From: Prevotella sp.
GTDB lineage: Bacteria; Bacteroidota; Bacteroidia; Bacteroidales; Bacteroidaceae
Direction of reading: 5' to 3'
Length of the DNA: 32,918 nt
Assembly (NCBI GenBank): GCA_022771625.1
Contig: JALFCW010000016.1
Coordinates: 1 to 32,918, forward strand
This document shows positions 21,464 through 28,870 of this stretch, in pieces (within the stretch, counting starts at the first letter, position 1; every line of letters begins with the position of its first letter). Below the pieces are notes generated by a model, which had not been told where the DNA came from, searched no databases, and saw nothing but the letters and a program-made list of their open reading frames with translations. The translations under genes and the position numbers were made by a program.

Positions 21464-23620
21464 ATGAAAGTATATCAAACGAGTGAAATCAAAAACATTG
21501 CACTGATTGGCAGTGCGGGTAGCGGCAAGACAACACTTGCCGAGTCAATGCTTTATGAGGCAGGCATCATCAAACGCCGTGGCTCAGTGGAAGCTAAAAA
21601 TACCGTGAGTGACTATTTCCCCGTTGAACAGGAATATGGTTACTCAGTGTTCTCAACCGTATTCCATGTGGAGTGGAACAACAAGAAGCTCAACATCATC
21701 GATTGCCCGGGTTCGGACGACTTTGTGGGAGGCGCAATCACAGCTCTCAACGTTACCGATCAGGCAGTGGTGCTGATAAACGGTCAATATGGTCCTGAGG
21801 TGGGAACACAGAACAATTTCCGTTATACAGAAAAATTAAAGAAACCGGTTATCTTCTTGGTTAACCAGTTGGACAGCGATAAATGCGACTTTGACAATAT
21901 CATCTCTACCATGCAGGAGATCTACGGACCTAAGTGCGTGCAGATACAATATCCTATCTCCACAGGTCCTGGATTCAACTCGCTTATCGACGTGCTGCTC
22001 ATGAAGAAATATTCATGGAAGCCCGAGGGTGGAGCACCAATCATCGAGGATATCCCAGCCGAGGAAATGGACAAGGCTATGGAGCTGCACAAGGCTCTTG
22101 TGGAGGCTGCCGCCGAGAACGACGAAGGCTTGATGGAGAAATTCTTCGAGGAAGAGACTCTGACAGAGGACGAACTGCGTGAGGGTATCCGCAAGGGACT
22201 CGTGACACGCTCTATATTCCCCGTGTTCTGCGTTTGTGCAGGTAAGGACATGGGCGTTCGCCGTCTGATGGAGTTCTTGGGCAATGTAGTGCCATTCGTT
22301 AGCGAGATGCCGAAGGTGCACAATACACGTGGTGAAGAGGTGTCTGCCGATTCTGACGGTCCTACATCTCTCTATTTCTTCAAGACGGGAATGGAGCCAC
22401 ATATCGGTGAGGTGTCGTATTTCAAGGTGATGAGCGGAAAGGTGAAGGCTGGTGCCGACCTGTCGAATGCCGACCGTGGCTCGAAGGAGCGCATCGCACA
22501 GATATATGCTTGTGCGGGAGCCAACCGTCTGCCTGTTGATGAACTTTGCGCCGGTGACATCGGTTGTACGGTTAAGCTGAAGGACGTGAAGACTGGTAAT
22601 GCCCTCAATGCAAAGGATTGCGAATATAGATATGATTTCATCAAATATCCTAACTCCAAGTATTCACGCTCTATCAAGGCTGTCAACGAGCAGGAGATGG
22701 AGAAGCTGATGGCTGCCCTTACGAAGATGAGACAGGAAGACCCGACATGGGTTGTGGAGCAGTCGAAGGAGTTGAGGCAGACTATCGTTCACGGACAGGG
22801 TGAGTTCCACCTGCGCACATTGAAGTGGCGTCTTGAGAACAATGAGAAGATACAGGTGAAATATGGCGAACCGAAGATACCTTATCGCGAGACTATCACA
22901 AAGCAGGCCCGTGCCGACTATCGCCACAAGAAGCAGTCGGGTGGTGCCGGACAGTTTGGTGAGGTGCACTTGATTGTTGAGCCGTATGCCGACGGAATGC
23001 CCGACCCGACAGTGTTCAAGTTTGGCGGACAGGAATTCCGCATGAACATCAAGAGCCGTGAGGAGATCGACCTGGAGTGGGGTGGAAAGCTCGTGTTCAT
23101 GAACTCGGTTGTCGGTGGTGCCATCGACACACGATTCATGCCGGCTATCCTCAAGGGTATCATGGAGCGTATGGAGCGTGGACCGCTCACTGGCAGTTAT
23201 GCCCGCGATGTTCGCGTGATAGTATATGACGGAAAGATGCACCCGGTTGACTCCAACGAACTCTCGTTCATGCTTGCCGCACGCAATGCCTTTGCAGCAG
23301 CATTCAAGGAGGCAGGACCGAAGATCCTCGAGCCCATCTACGACCTTGAGGTGTATGTGCCCGCCGACTTCATGGGCGACGTGATGAGCGACCTGCAGGG
23401 ACGTCGTGCCCTCATCATGGGTATGGACAGCGAGGCAGGCTATCAGAAGCTGCAGGCAAAGATTCCTCTGAAGGAACTCTCCAACTACAGTATTGCCCTG
23501 AGCTCAATCACTGGTGGACGCGCTTCGTTCACAACCAAGTTTGCAAGCTATGAACTCGTTCCCAACGATATTCAGCAGCAGCTCATCCAGGAGCATGAGG
23601 CTGAGGAGAGTGAGGAATAA
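21464..23620 (+). CDS. fusA2: EF-G2, elongation factor G paralogue lacking GTPase motifs
   Basis: A 718-residue five-domain EF-G paralogue. Walker A is present (GSAGSGKTT, 16-24) but switch I lacks R-G-I-T (EQEYGYS at 55-61) and switch II reads DCPGSDDF, with Ser84 where the catalytic His of D-T-P-G-H-V-D-F should be. The guanine motif is NQLD (134-137) instead of NKxD. These changes predict nucleotide binding without normal hydrolysis, matching the Bacteroides EF-G2 that supports translation without GTP hydrolysis under starvation. Domains II-V follow, including GSYARDVRVIVYDGKMHPVDS. It is followed 19 bp later by comEC. No clear promoter is visible upstream. Confidence 0.93.
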   Translation: MKVYQTSEIKNIALIGSAGSGKTTLAESMLYEAGIIKRRGSVEAKNTVSDYFPVEQEYGYSVFSTVFHVEWNNKKLNIIDCPGSDDFVGGAITALNVTDQAVVLINGQYGPEVGTQNNFRYTEKLKKPVIFLVNQLDSDKCDFDNIISTMQEIYGPKCVQIQYPISTGPGFNSLIDVLLMKKYSWKPEGGAPIIEDIPAEEMDKAMELHKALVEAAAENDEGLMEKFFEEETLTEDELREGIRKGLVTRSIFPVFCVCAGKDMGVRRLMEFLGNVVPFVSEMPKVHNTRGEEVSADSDGPTSLYFFKTGMEPHIGEVSYFKVMSGKVKAGADLSNADRGSKERIAQIYACAGANRLPVDELCAGDIGCTVKLKDVKTGNALNAKDCEYRYDFIKYPNSKYSRSIKAVNEQEMEKLMAALTKMRQEDPTWVVEQSKELRQTIVHGQGEFHLRTLKWRLENNEKIQVKYGEPKIPYRETITKQARADYRHKKQSGGAGQFGEVHLIVEPYADGMPDPTVFKFGGQEFRMNIKSREEIDLEWGGKLVFMNSVVGGAIDTRFMPAILKGIMERMERGPLTGSYARDVRVIVYDGKMHPVDSNELSFMLAARNAFAAAFKEAGPKILEPIYDLEVYVPADFMGDVMSDLQGRRALIMGMDSEAGYQKLQAKIPLKELSNYSIALSSITGGRASFTTKFASYELVPNDIQQQLIQEHEAEESEE

Positions 23621-23639
23621 GAGATTGATAGATATTATT

Positions 23640-24836
23640 ATGGTCAAGGAACGTCCAGCTCTTTTCTATACACTCGCCTTGGTTATAGGAGTCCTTCTAT
23701 ATGCCAAATGGCCTTTTTTTGCTGGCTTCCTTGACCTTTTGACAATCGCCGTTGTAACCGTTTTGGTTGCAGCGGCGATTTGCCTTTTGGTCTATAGGAT
23801 AGGAAGGCGTAATGCATTTATAATAATCGGGATGTTGTGTGCGGGAATGATTTGTAGCGTAGCTTTGTGTGCCGCACACGATAATATAAAAGACATTGGG
23901 GGAGAAAGTGAGTGGAAGACTAACATATCCCGTGGGGCAGCGGCAGTGAGACAGGATGTGACAGACCTATATATCGCCAACGGACTTGAGGGTGACGAAC
24001 TGGCAGTGGTGTCGGCGATGACCCTGGGCGACAAACGATTTATCGACCGCAGTCTGCGAAATGAATATTCGAGGGCGGGAGTGGCTCATGTCCTTGCCTT
24101 GTCGGGCACACATCTTGCCATTCTCTATTTCGTGTTAATGCTTATTGTAGGGTGGAGTAGGGTTGGTCGTTTTGTGATAATAGCCACAATATGGTGCTAT
24201 GTCGTTATTGTGGGAATGCCTGTGTCGGCGGTAAGGGCTGCTATAATGTTGAGCATATTCACACTTACCGAAGTGTTGAAGCCAGGGAGCGACCGTTTGG
24301 ATGTGCTCGTGACTACAATAATGATAATGGTGCTCGTCAATCCAAGGATAATCTTAGATGTAGGTTTTCAATTATCCATAATGTCGGTGGGGGCAATTAT
24401 TGTCATCTGTCCCTTGCTAAATGGATTGTTGCCGCCAGAATTCCATTCCCATCATCATTATCTGTCCAAAATATGGGGAATGGTATCAGTGGGATTGGCT
24501 GCACAACTTGGTACGGCTCCCCTTGTGGCTTTCTATTTCCACAGCCTCCCGTGCTGGTTTATCATCTCTAACCTCATAGTCGTACCGTTGACAACGTTAT
24601 TGCTGTATGGGGCGTTGGCGATAGTGATGTTTTGGCCTTTGTCGTTTATTCAGTTGTGGTTGGTGAAGGCTGTGGGATTAATTGCATGGGTGATGAATTT
24701 CACTGTCGAATTTATTTCCCAATTGCCTCTGGCGGCTATTGACGGCATCAGATTATCCGTTCTTCAGGTGATAATTTGCTATATATTAATAGCAGTCCTA
24801 TTGAAGATAATTGATTATTTGCAAATAAAAATATAG
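23640..24836 (+). CDS. ComEC/Rec2 family protein, competence-domain core only
   Basis: A 398-residue polytopic membrane protein with the ComEC competence domain: VVSAMTLGDKRFID, HVLALSGTHLAIL, the GMPVSAVRAAIMLS segment and LDVGFQLSIMSVGAI. Full ComEC proteins (about 650-750 residues) form the DNA-uptake channel and add an N-terminal OB-fold and often a C-terminal metallo-beta-lactamase domain; both appear absent or minimal here, which is common in Bacteroidetes. The open frame extends upstream inside fusA2, but ATG 23640 (MVKERPALFY) gives a proper membrane N-terminus. It is probably co-transcribed with fusA2. DNA-uptake function is inferred. Confidence 0.87.
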   Translation: MVKERPALFYTLALVIGVLLYAKWPFFAGFLDLLTIAVVTVLVAAAICLLVYRIGRRNAFIIIGMLCAGMICSVALCAAHDNIKDIGGESEWKTNISRGAAAVRQDVTDLYIANGLEGDELAVVSAMTLGDKRFIDRSLRNEYSRAGVAHVLALSGTHLAILYFVLMLIVGWSRVGRFVIIATIWCYVVIVGMPVSAVRAAIMLSIFTLTEVLKPGSDRLDVLVTTIMIMVLVNPRIILDVGFQLSIMSVGAIIVICPLLNGLLPPEFHSHHHYLSKIWGMVSVGLAAQLGTAPLVAFYFHSLPCWFIISNLIVVPLTTLLLYGALAIVMFWPLSFIQLWLVKAVGLIAWVMNFTVEFISQLPLAAIDGIRLSVLQVIICYILIAVLLKIIDYLQIKI

Positions 24837-24906
24837 AAAAGTGTTAATATAGTAAAATTGCGCAGAAATAATTAACTAAATCCTACCAACTTATTAAAAT
24901 TTGATG

Positions 24907-24914
24907 TAATTTTG
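24907..24914 (+). promoter_or_regulatory. -7 box of the rprX gene
   Basis: TAATTTTG lies six bases before the ATG, implying a very short or absent leader. A -33 TTTG at the standard distance is not seen. Confidence 0.5.
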
Positions 24915-24919
24915 CAGCC

Positions 24920-26479
24920 ATGAAGAAGTCAACGATTTGGATCATAGCAATAATAATGGGATTCTCGTTCCTTGCACTGCTCTATTTGCAGTTGTCTTAC
25001 ATCGAAGAGATGGCAAAGATGAAGAAGGAACAGTTTGACGAGTCGGTCAACAGAAGTCTCTATCAAGCATCGAGAAACCTCGAGGTCAACGAGACCTTGC
25101 GCTATCTTGAGAAGGACGTCAATGAGACAGAGCGTAGGGCATTCCGTCAAGACTCGGTGTCATCACATGGCGACCTCAACGGCGGTGTGGTGCAACACTC
25201 CCACCAATATGCAGTGGCAGGCAAGGACGGTACGATTTACTCATCATTCCAGTTGAAGACAATCACCACCAAACCATCCACCATTCCCAAGGCAATGATA
25301 CTGAGGTCGGACAAGAACTCAATCAGTGAGGCCTCAAAGTCGTTGCAGGAGATAGTGAGAAACAGATATGTATATCAGAAAGCCTTGCTCGACGAGGTGG
25401 TGTATAACATACTCTATACAGCGAGCGAAAAACCGCTCAGGGAGCGCATCAACTTCAAGTTGCTCGATCAGGACATAAGGGCAGAACTGCTGAACAACGG
25501 TATCAACATTCCATATCACTTCACAGTATCTACAGCCGACGGCAGAGAGGTGTACCGTTGTCCCGACTACACGGAGGACGGACTGCCATACACATATTCG
25601 CAGGTGCTTTTCCGCAACGACCCCTCGTCGAAGATGGGAGTAGTGAAAATCCACTTTCCCGACATCAACGGATATATCTTTTCGAGCATCAGGTTCATGA
25701 TACCGTCAGTGGTGTTCACCCTCGTATTGCTCATCACCTTCATATTCACCATAGTAGTGATATTCAGGCAGAAGAGATATACCGAGATAAAGAACGACTT
25801 TATCAACAACATGACACACGAGCTGAAGACTCCAATAGCAAGTATCTCACTTGCGGCACAGATGCTCAACGACAACAGTGTGGGTAAGAGTCCGGCAATG
25901 CTGAGCCATCTGGGTGGAGTAATCAATGACGAGTCGAAACGCTTGAGATTCCTCGTGGAGAAGGTGCTGCAGATGTCGATGTTCGACCGCAAGAAGGCGG
26001 TATTCAAAAAGAAGGAACTCGACCTTAACGAAATGGTGGAGAATATCGCCAATTCATTCACACTGAGAGTGGAGCACACTGGAGGAAAGATATATACCGA
26101 GATTGAAGCCATCGACTCAGCAATATACGTGGATGAGATGCACTTCCAAAACGTGATCTTTAATCTGCTGGACAATGCAGTGAAATACCGCAAGCAGGAC
26201 ATGCCGCTCGACATATATATGAAGACGTGGAACGACGACCAGCACTTGTATCTCTCAATACGCGACACAGGAATGGGTATCAAGAAGGAGAACCTAAAGA
26301 AGATATTCGAGAAATTCTATAGGGTTCATACCGGTAACCTGCACGACGCCAAGGGATTCGGATTGGGACTGGCATACGTGAAGAAAATCATCGACCTGCA
26401 CAAGGGTACCATCCATGTGGAAAGCGAATTCGGCAAGGGAACGAAGTTCACCATCACATTGCCGGTGATACAGAATTAA
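24920..26479 (+). CDS. rprX: RprX-type sensor histidine kinase
   Basis: A 519-residue inner-membrane sensor kinase. Two membrane helices (about 4-22 and 256-284) enclose a ~230-residue periplasmic sensor domain. The H-box NNMTHELKTPIAS places the phospho-acceptor at His300; the ATPase domain has the N-box NVIFNLLDNAVKYRK (Asn419), DTGMGI and GFGLGLAYVKKI. The partner regulator gene follows 41 bp downstream. Length, architecture and order match the RprX/RprY system first described in Bacteroides fragilis, so the symbol is used, although the signal it senses is unknown. The start ATG is supported by the TAATTTTG box. Confidence 0.9.
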   Translation: MKKSTIWIIAIIMGFSFLALLYLQLSYIEEMAKMKKEQFDESVNRSLYQASRNLEVNETLRYLEKDVNETERRAFRQDSVSSHGDLNGGVVQHSHQYAVAGKDGTIYSSFQLKTITTKPSTIPKAMILRSDKNSISEASKSLQEIVRNRYVYQKALLDEVVYNILYTASEKPLRERINFKLLDQDIRAELLNNGINIPYHFTVSTADGREVYRCPDYTEDGLPYTYSQVLFRNDPSSKMGVVKIHFPDINGYIFSSIRFMIPSVVFTLVLLITFIFTIVVIFRQKRYTEIKNDFINNMTHELKTPIASISLAAQMLNDNSVGKSPAMLSHLGGVINDESKRLRFLVEKVLQMSMFDRKKAVFKKKELDLNEMVENIANSFTLRVEHTGGKIYTEIEAIDSAIYVDEMHFQNVIFNLLDNAVKYRKQDMPLDIYMKTWNDDQHLYLSIRDTGMGIKKENLKKIFEKFYRVHTGNLHDAKGFGLGLAYVKKIIDLHKGTIHVESEFGKGTKFTITLPVIQN

Positions 26480-26520
26480 CAACAAGAATTATAATATTAA
26501 CACATAAAATAGAAAAGATT

Positions 26521-27219
26521 ATGGAAGACAATTTGAAGATTCTTCTTTGCGAAGACGACGAAAATCTGGGAATGTTGCTGCGTGAATACCTTGCAGCAAA
26601 GGGTTATGAGGCAGAACTTTGTCCTGACGGTGACGCAGGCTACAAGGCATTCCTCAAGACTAAGTTTGACATCTGTGTACTCGACGTGATGATGCCCAAG
26701 AAGGACGGATTCACTCTCGCCCAGGAAATCCGCAGTGCCAATGCCGAGATACCAATTATCTTCTTGACAGCAAAGACACTGAAGGAAGATATCCTCGAGG
26801 GATTCAAGATTGGTGCCGACGATTATATCACAAAGCCTTTCTCAATGGAAGAGCTTGTATTCCGTATAGAGGCAATCCTGCGTCGTGTACGTGGAAAGAA
26901 AAACAAGGAGAGCACACTCTATCATATCGGCCGCTTCACATTCGACACACAGAAGCAGCTGCTCGTTATCGGCGACAAGCAGACAAAGCTCACAACCAAG
27001 GAGAACGAACTCCTCGCCTTGCTCTGCAGTCATGCCAACGAGATTCTCCAGCGCGACTTTGCCCTGAAGACCATCTGGATCGACGACAACTATTTCAATG
27101 CCCGCTCAATGGATGTGTATATCACAAAATTGCGCAAGCACCTCAAGGATGACGACCAGATAGAGATCATCAATATCCACGGTAAGGGCTATAAGCTCAT
27201 CACTCCGGAGGAAGAGTAA
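26521..27219 (+). CDS. rprY: RprY-type OmpR-family response regulator
   Basis: A 232-residue regulator. The receiver domain has the acidic pocket Glu11-Asp12-Asp13, the phosphorylation site Asp55 (VLDVMMPKKDG), Thr83 and Lys105 (ITKPF). A winged-helix OmpR/PhoB DNA-binding domain follows (TTKENELLALLCSHANEIL, then SMDVYITKLRKHLKDD and GKGYKL). It would be phosphorylated by the kinase encoded just upstream and regulate transcription; RprY in Bacteroides and Porphyromonas is linked to stress and sodium responses. Its stop is followed by the convergent small membrane gene after 10 bp. Confidence 0.93.
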   Translation: MEDNLKILLCEDDENLGMLLREYLAAKGYEAELCPDGDAGYKAFLKTKFDICVLDVMMPKKDGFTLAQEIRSANAEIPIIFLTAKTLKEDILEGFKIGADDYITKPFSMEELVFRIEAILRRVRGKKNKESTLYHIGRFTFDTQKQLLVIGDKQTKLTTKENELLALLCSHANEILQRDFALKTIWIDDNYFNARSMDVYITKLRKHLKDDDQIEIINIHGKGYKLITPEEE

Positions 27220-27229
27220 ACCATTTGTA

Positions 27230-27391
27230 TTATATTTGCTTAGCCGAGATAATTATTCCGACGGCAATCAAAATAAGACAAGAAATCAGCAGCGGGTTGG
27301 ATGACGTCCATCCCGCTGCAAAACTTATTAAAAGTAGGATAGAACCAATAAAAATGAGCCCTAATCCTATAATTTTTCCGCTAATCTTCAT
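27230..27391 (-). CDS. Small two-helix membrane protein
   Basis: A 53-residue protein starting MKISGKIIGLGLIFIGSILL. Two hydrophobic helices (about 6-26 and 33-50) are joined by a short AGWTSSN turn. Similar tiny membrane proteins with an I-G-x-x-L-I pattern and a G-W-T turn are widespread hypothetical proteins in Bacteroidetes; their function is unknown. The frame reaches to 27484, but a minus-strand TACTTTTG -7 box (27419-27412) lies in that extension, so ATG 27391 is chosen. It converges with rprY and is divergent from rpsF. Confidence 0.65.
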   Translation of the reverse strand: MKISGKIIGLGLIFIGSILLLISFAAGWTSSNPLLISCLILIAVGIIISAKQI

Positions 27392-27428
27392 ATAAATCGT
27401 TAATTTTGCTGCAAAAGTACGAAAAAAA

Positions 27429-27460
27429 TTTGGTAGAATAAAATAAAATGAGTACCTTTG
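27429..27460 (+). promoter_or_regulatory. Promoter of the rpsF operon
   Basis: TTTG (27429-27432), 20 bp, TACCTTTG (27453-27460): a textbook Bacteroidetes promoter 46 bp before the rpsF ATG. Confidence 0.87.
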
Positions 27461-27506
27461 CACCGCATTTTTGCAAAATAACATTAATTTAACATTTTAA
27501 AGTAGT

Positions 27507-27854
27507 ATGAATCAATACGAAACCGTTTTCATTTTGACTCCCGTTTTGTCTGATGAACAGATGAAGGAAACGGTCGCTAAATTCAAGAAGCTCCTCACCG
27601 ATAATGGTGCAGAGATTCTGAACGAAGAGGCCTGGGGACTGAAGAAGATGGCATACGCTATTCAGAAGAAATCCACAGGTTTCTACTGCCTGCTGGAATT
27701 CAAGGCTGAGCCATCACTCATTAACAAGCTTGAGGTGAACTATCGTCGCGACGAGAAGGTCATCCGCTTTATGACAGTTAAGCTCGACAAGTATGCTGCA
27801 GAGTATGCTATCAAGCGCAAGAACAAGTATGCTAAAAAATCAGAGGAGGCTTAA
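27507..27854 (+). CDS. rpsF: 30S ribosomal protein S6
   Basis: A 115-residue S6 protein, starting [19 protein letters not shown] with the conserved Y-E-x-x-F-I-x-x-P block and [17 protein letters not shown] in the middle. S6 binds the central domain of 16S rRNA together with S18, whose gene is next. It is first in the rpsF-rpsR-rplI operon, the usual bacterial order. No glutamate tail of the RimK target type is present; the end is KKSEEA. Expression is driven by the promoter at 27429; autoregulation by S6:S18 is known in many bacteria but I did not identify the RNA site. Confidence 0.96.
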   Translation: MNQYETVFILTPVLSDEQMKETVAKFKKLLTDNGAEILNEEAWGLKKMAYAIQKKSTGFYCLLEFKAEPSLINKLEVNYRRDEKVIRFMTVKLDKYAAEYAIKRKNKYAKKSEEA

Positions 27855-27857
27855 ATC

Positions 27858-28124
27858 ATGGCACAAGAATCAGAAATCAGGTATTTGACTCCACCCTCAG
27901 TGGACACAAAGAAGAAGAAGTATTGCCGTGTCAAGAAGAGCGGTATCAAGTACATCGACTACAAGGATCCAGAGTTCCTCAAGAAGTTCCTCAACGAGCA
28001 GGGAAAGATTCTTCCCCGTCGTATCACTGGCACTTCTCTGAAGTATCAGCGCCGTGTGGCTCAGGCTATCAAGCGTGCACGCCAGATTGCGTTGCTTCCA
28101 TACGTTACTGACTTGATGAAATAA
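27858..28124 (+). CDS. rpsR: 30S ribosomal protein S18
   Basis: An 88-residue S18 protein. [19 protein letters not shown] and [20 protein letters not shown] are the family core. CRVKKSG contributes a single cysteine, not a zinc-binding set. It binds 16S rRNA as a heterodimer with S6. Three bases separate it from rpsF and 20 from rplI, so all three are one operon. The start ATG is followed by an Ala-Gln-Glu leader typical of Bacteroidales S18. Confidence 0.96.
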   Translation: MAQESEIRYLTPPSVDTKKKKYCRVKKSGIKYIDYKDPEFLKKFLNEQGKILPRRITGTSLKYQRRVAQAIKRARQIALLPYVTDLMK

Positions 28125-28144
28125 TTAAAGAGGAGGATTGACAC

Positions 28145-28687
28145 ATGGAAATCATACTGAAAGAAGATATCATCGGACTTGGATTCAAGGACGACATCGT
28201 TAATGTAAAGTCTGGCTACGGCCGCAACTACCTTATCCCTACTGGTAAGGCAGTCATCGCCTCTGAGTCAGCAAAGAAGGTATTGGCAGAGAACCTGAAG
28301 CAGCAGGCTCACAAGCTCGCAGCTCTCAAGGCTGCCGCTGAGCAGAAGGCTGAGGCTATCAAGAACGTTGCCCTCACAATTTCAGCCAAGGTGGGCGCTA
28401 CTGGCGTTACCTACGGTTCAGTTACAGCAGCTCATGTAGCTGAGGAACTGAAGAAGCTTGGTCACGACATCGACCGCAAGATTATCGTTATGCGCGATAT
28501 TAAGAAGGTGGGTGATTATGTAGCAACTGTTTGCTTCCACAAGGAGGTAAGCGTTGAGATTCCTGTTACAGTTGTTGCCGAGAACGCTCCTGCTCAGGAG
28601 AAGGTTGAGGCTCCCGCAGCTGTTGAGGCTCCTGTAGCCGAGGCTGAGGCACCTGCAGCAGAGGAAGAAGCTCCCGCAGCTGAATAA
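28145..28687 (+). CDS. rplI: 50S ribosomal protein L9 with Ala/Glu/Pro-rich tail
   Basis: A 180-residue L9. The N-terminal rRNA-binding domain (EIILKEDIIGLGFKDDIV, then GYGRNYLIPTGKA), the long connecting helix (Ala/Lys/Gln-rich) and the C-terminal domain (LGHDIDRKIIVM to VEIPVTVV) are complete by about residue 148. The remaining ~32 residues are a low-complexity tail of Ala, Pro, Glu and Val (EAPAAVEAPVAEAEAPAAEE), beyond the usual ~148-residue length. A strong Shine-Dalgarno-like AGGAGG precedes the ATG. A terminator lies 45 bp after the stop, so it closes the operon. Confidence 0.95.
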   Translation: MEIILKEDIIGLGFKDDIVNVKSGYGRNYLIPTGKAVIASESAKKVLAENLKQQAHKLAALKAAAEQKAEAIKNVALTISAKVGATGVTYGSVTAAHVAEELKKLGHDIDRKIIVMRDIKKVGDYVATVCFHKEVSVEIPVTVVAENAPAQEKVEAPAAVEAPVAEAEAPAAEEEAPAAE

Positions 28688-28731
28688 TATTATCTATCGG
28701 AAACGAATAGTATAATTTTTATATAGAAAAG

Positions 28732-28763
28732 TCCCGAAACATAGCTGTTTCGGGATTTTTTTT
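28732..28763 (+). terminator. Intrinsic terminator after rplI
   Basis: TCCCGAAAC (28732-28740) pairs perfectly with GTTTCGGGA (28747-28755) around a six-base loop, followed by eight T residues. Confidence 0.93.
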
Positions 28764-28793
28764 GCCCTAAGCCGTTAAAAATTGCTTAAATGT

Positions 28794-28824
28794 TTTGCTG
28801 TCTCAGATTTTATTAGTAATTTTG
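28794..28824 (+). promoter_or_regulatory. Promoter of gyrA
   Basis: TTTG (28794-28797), 19 bp, TAATTTTG (28817-28824), 46 bp before the gyrA ATG. Confidence 0.8.
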
Positions 28825-28870
28825 AACGCTAAAAGAAATAATTATAAAATAAAATATAGAAAATCCAAAA

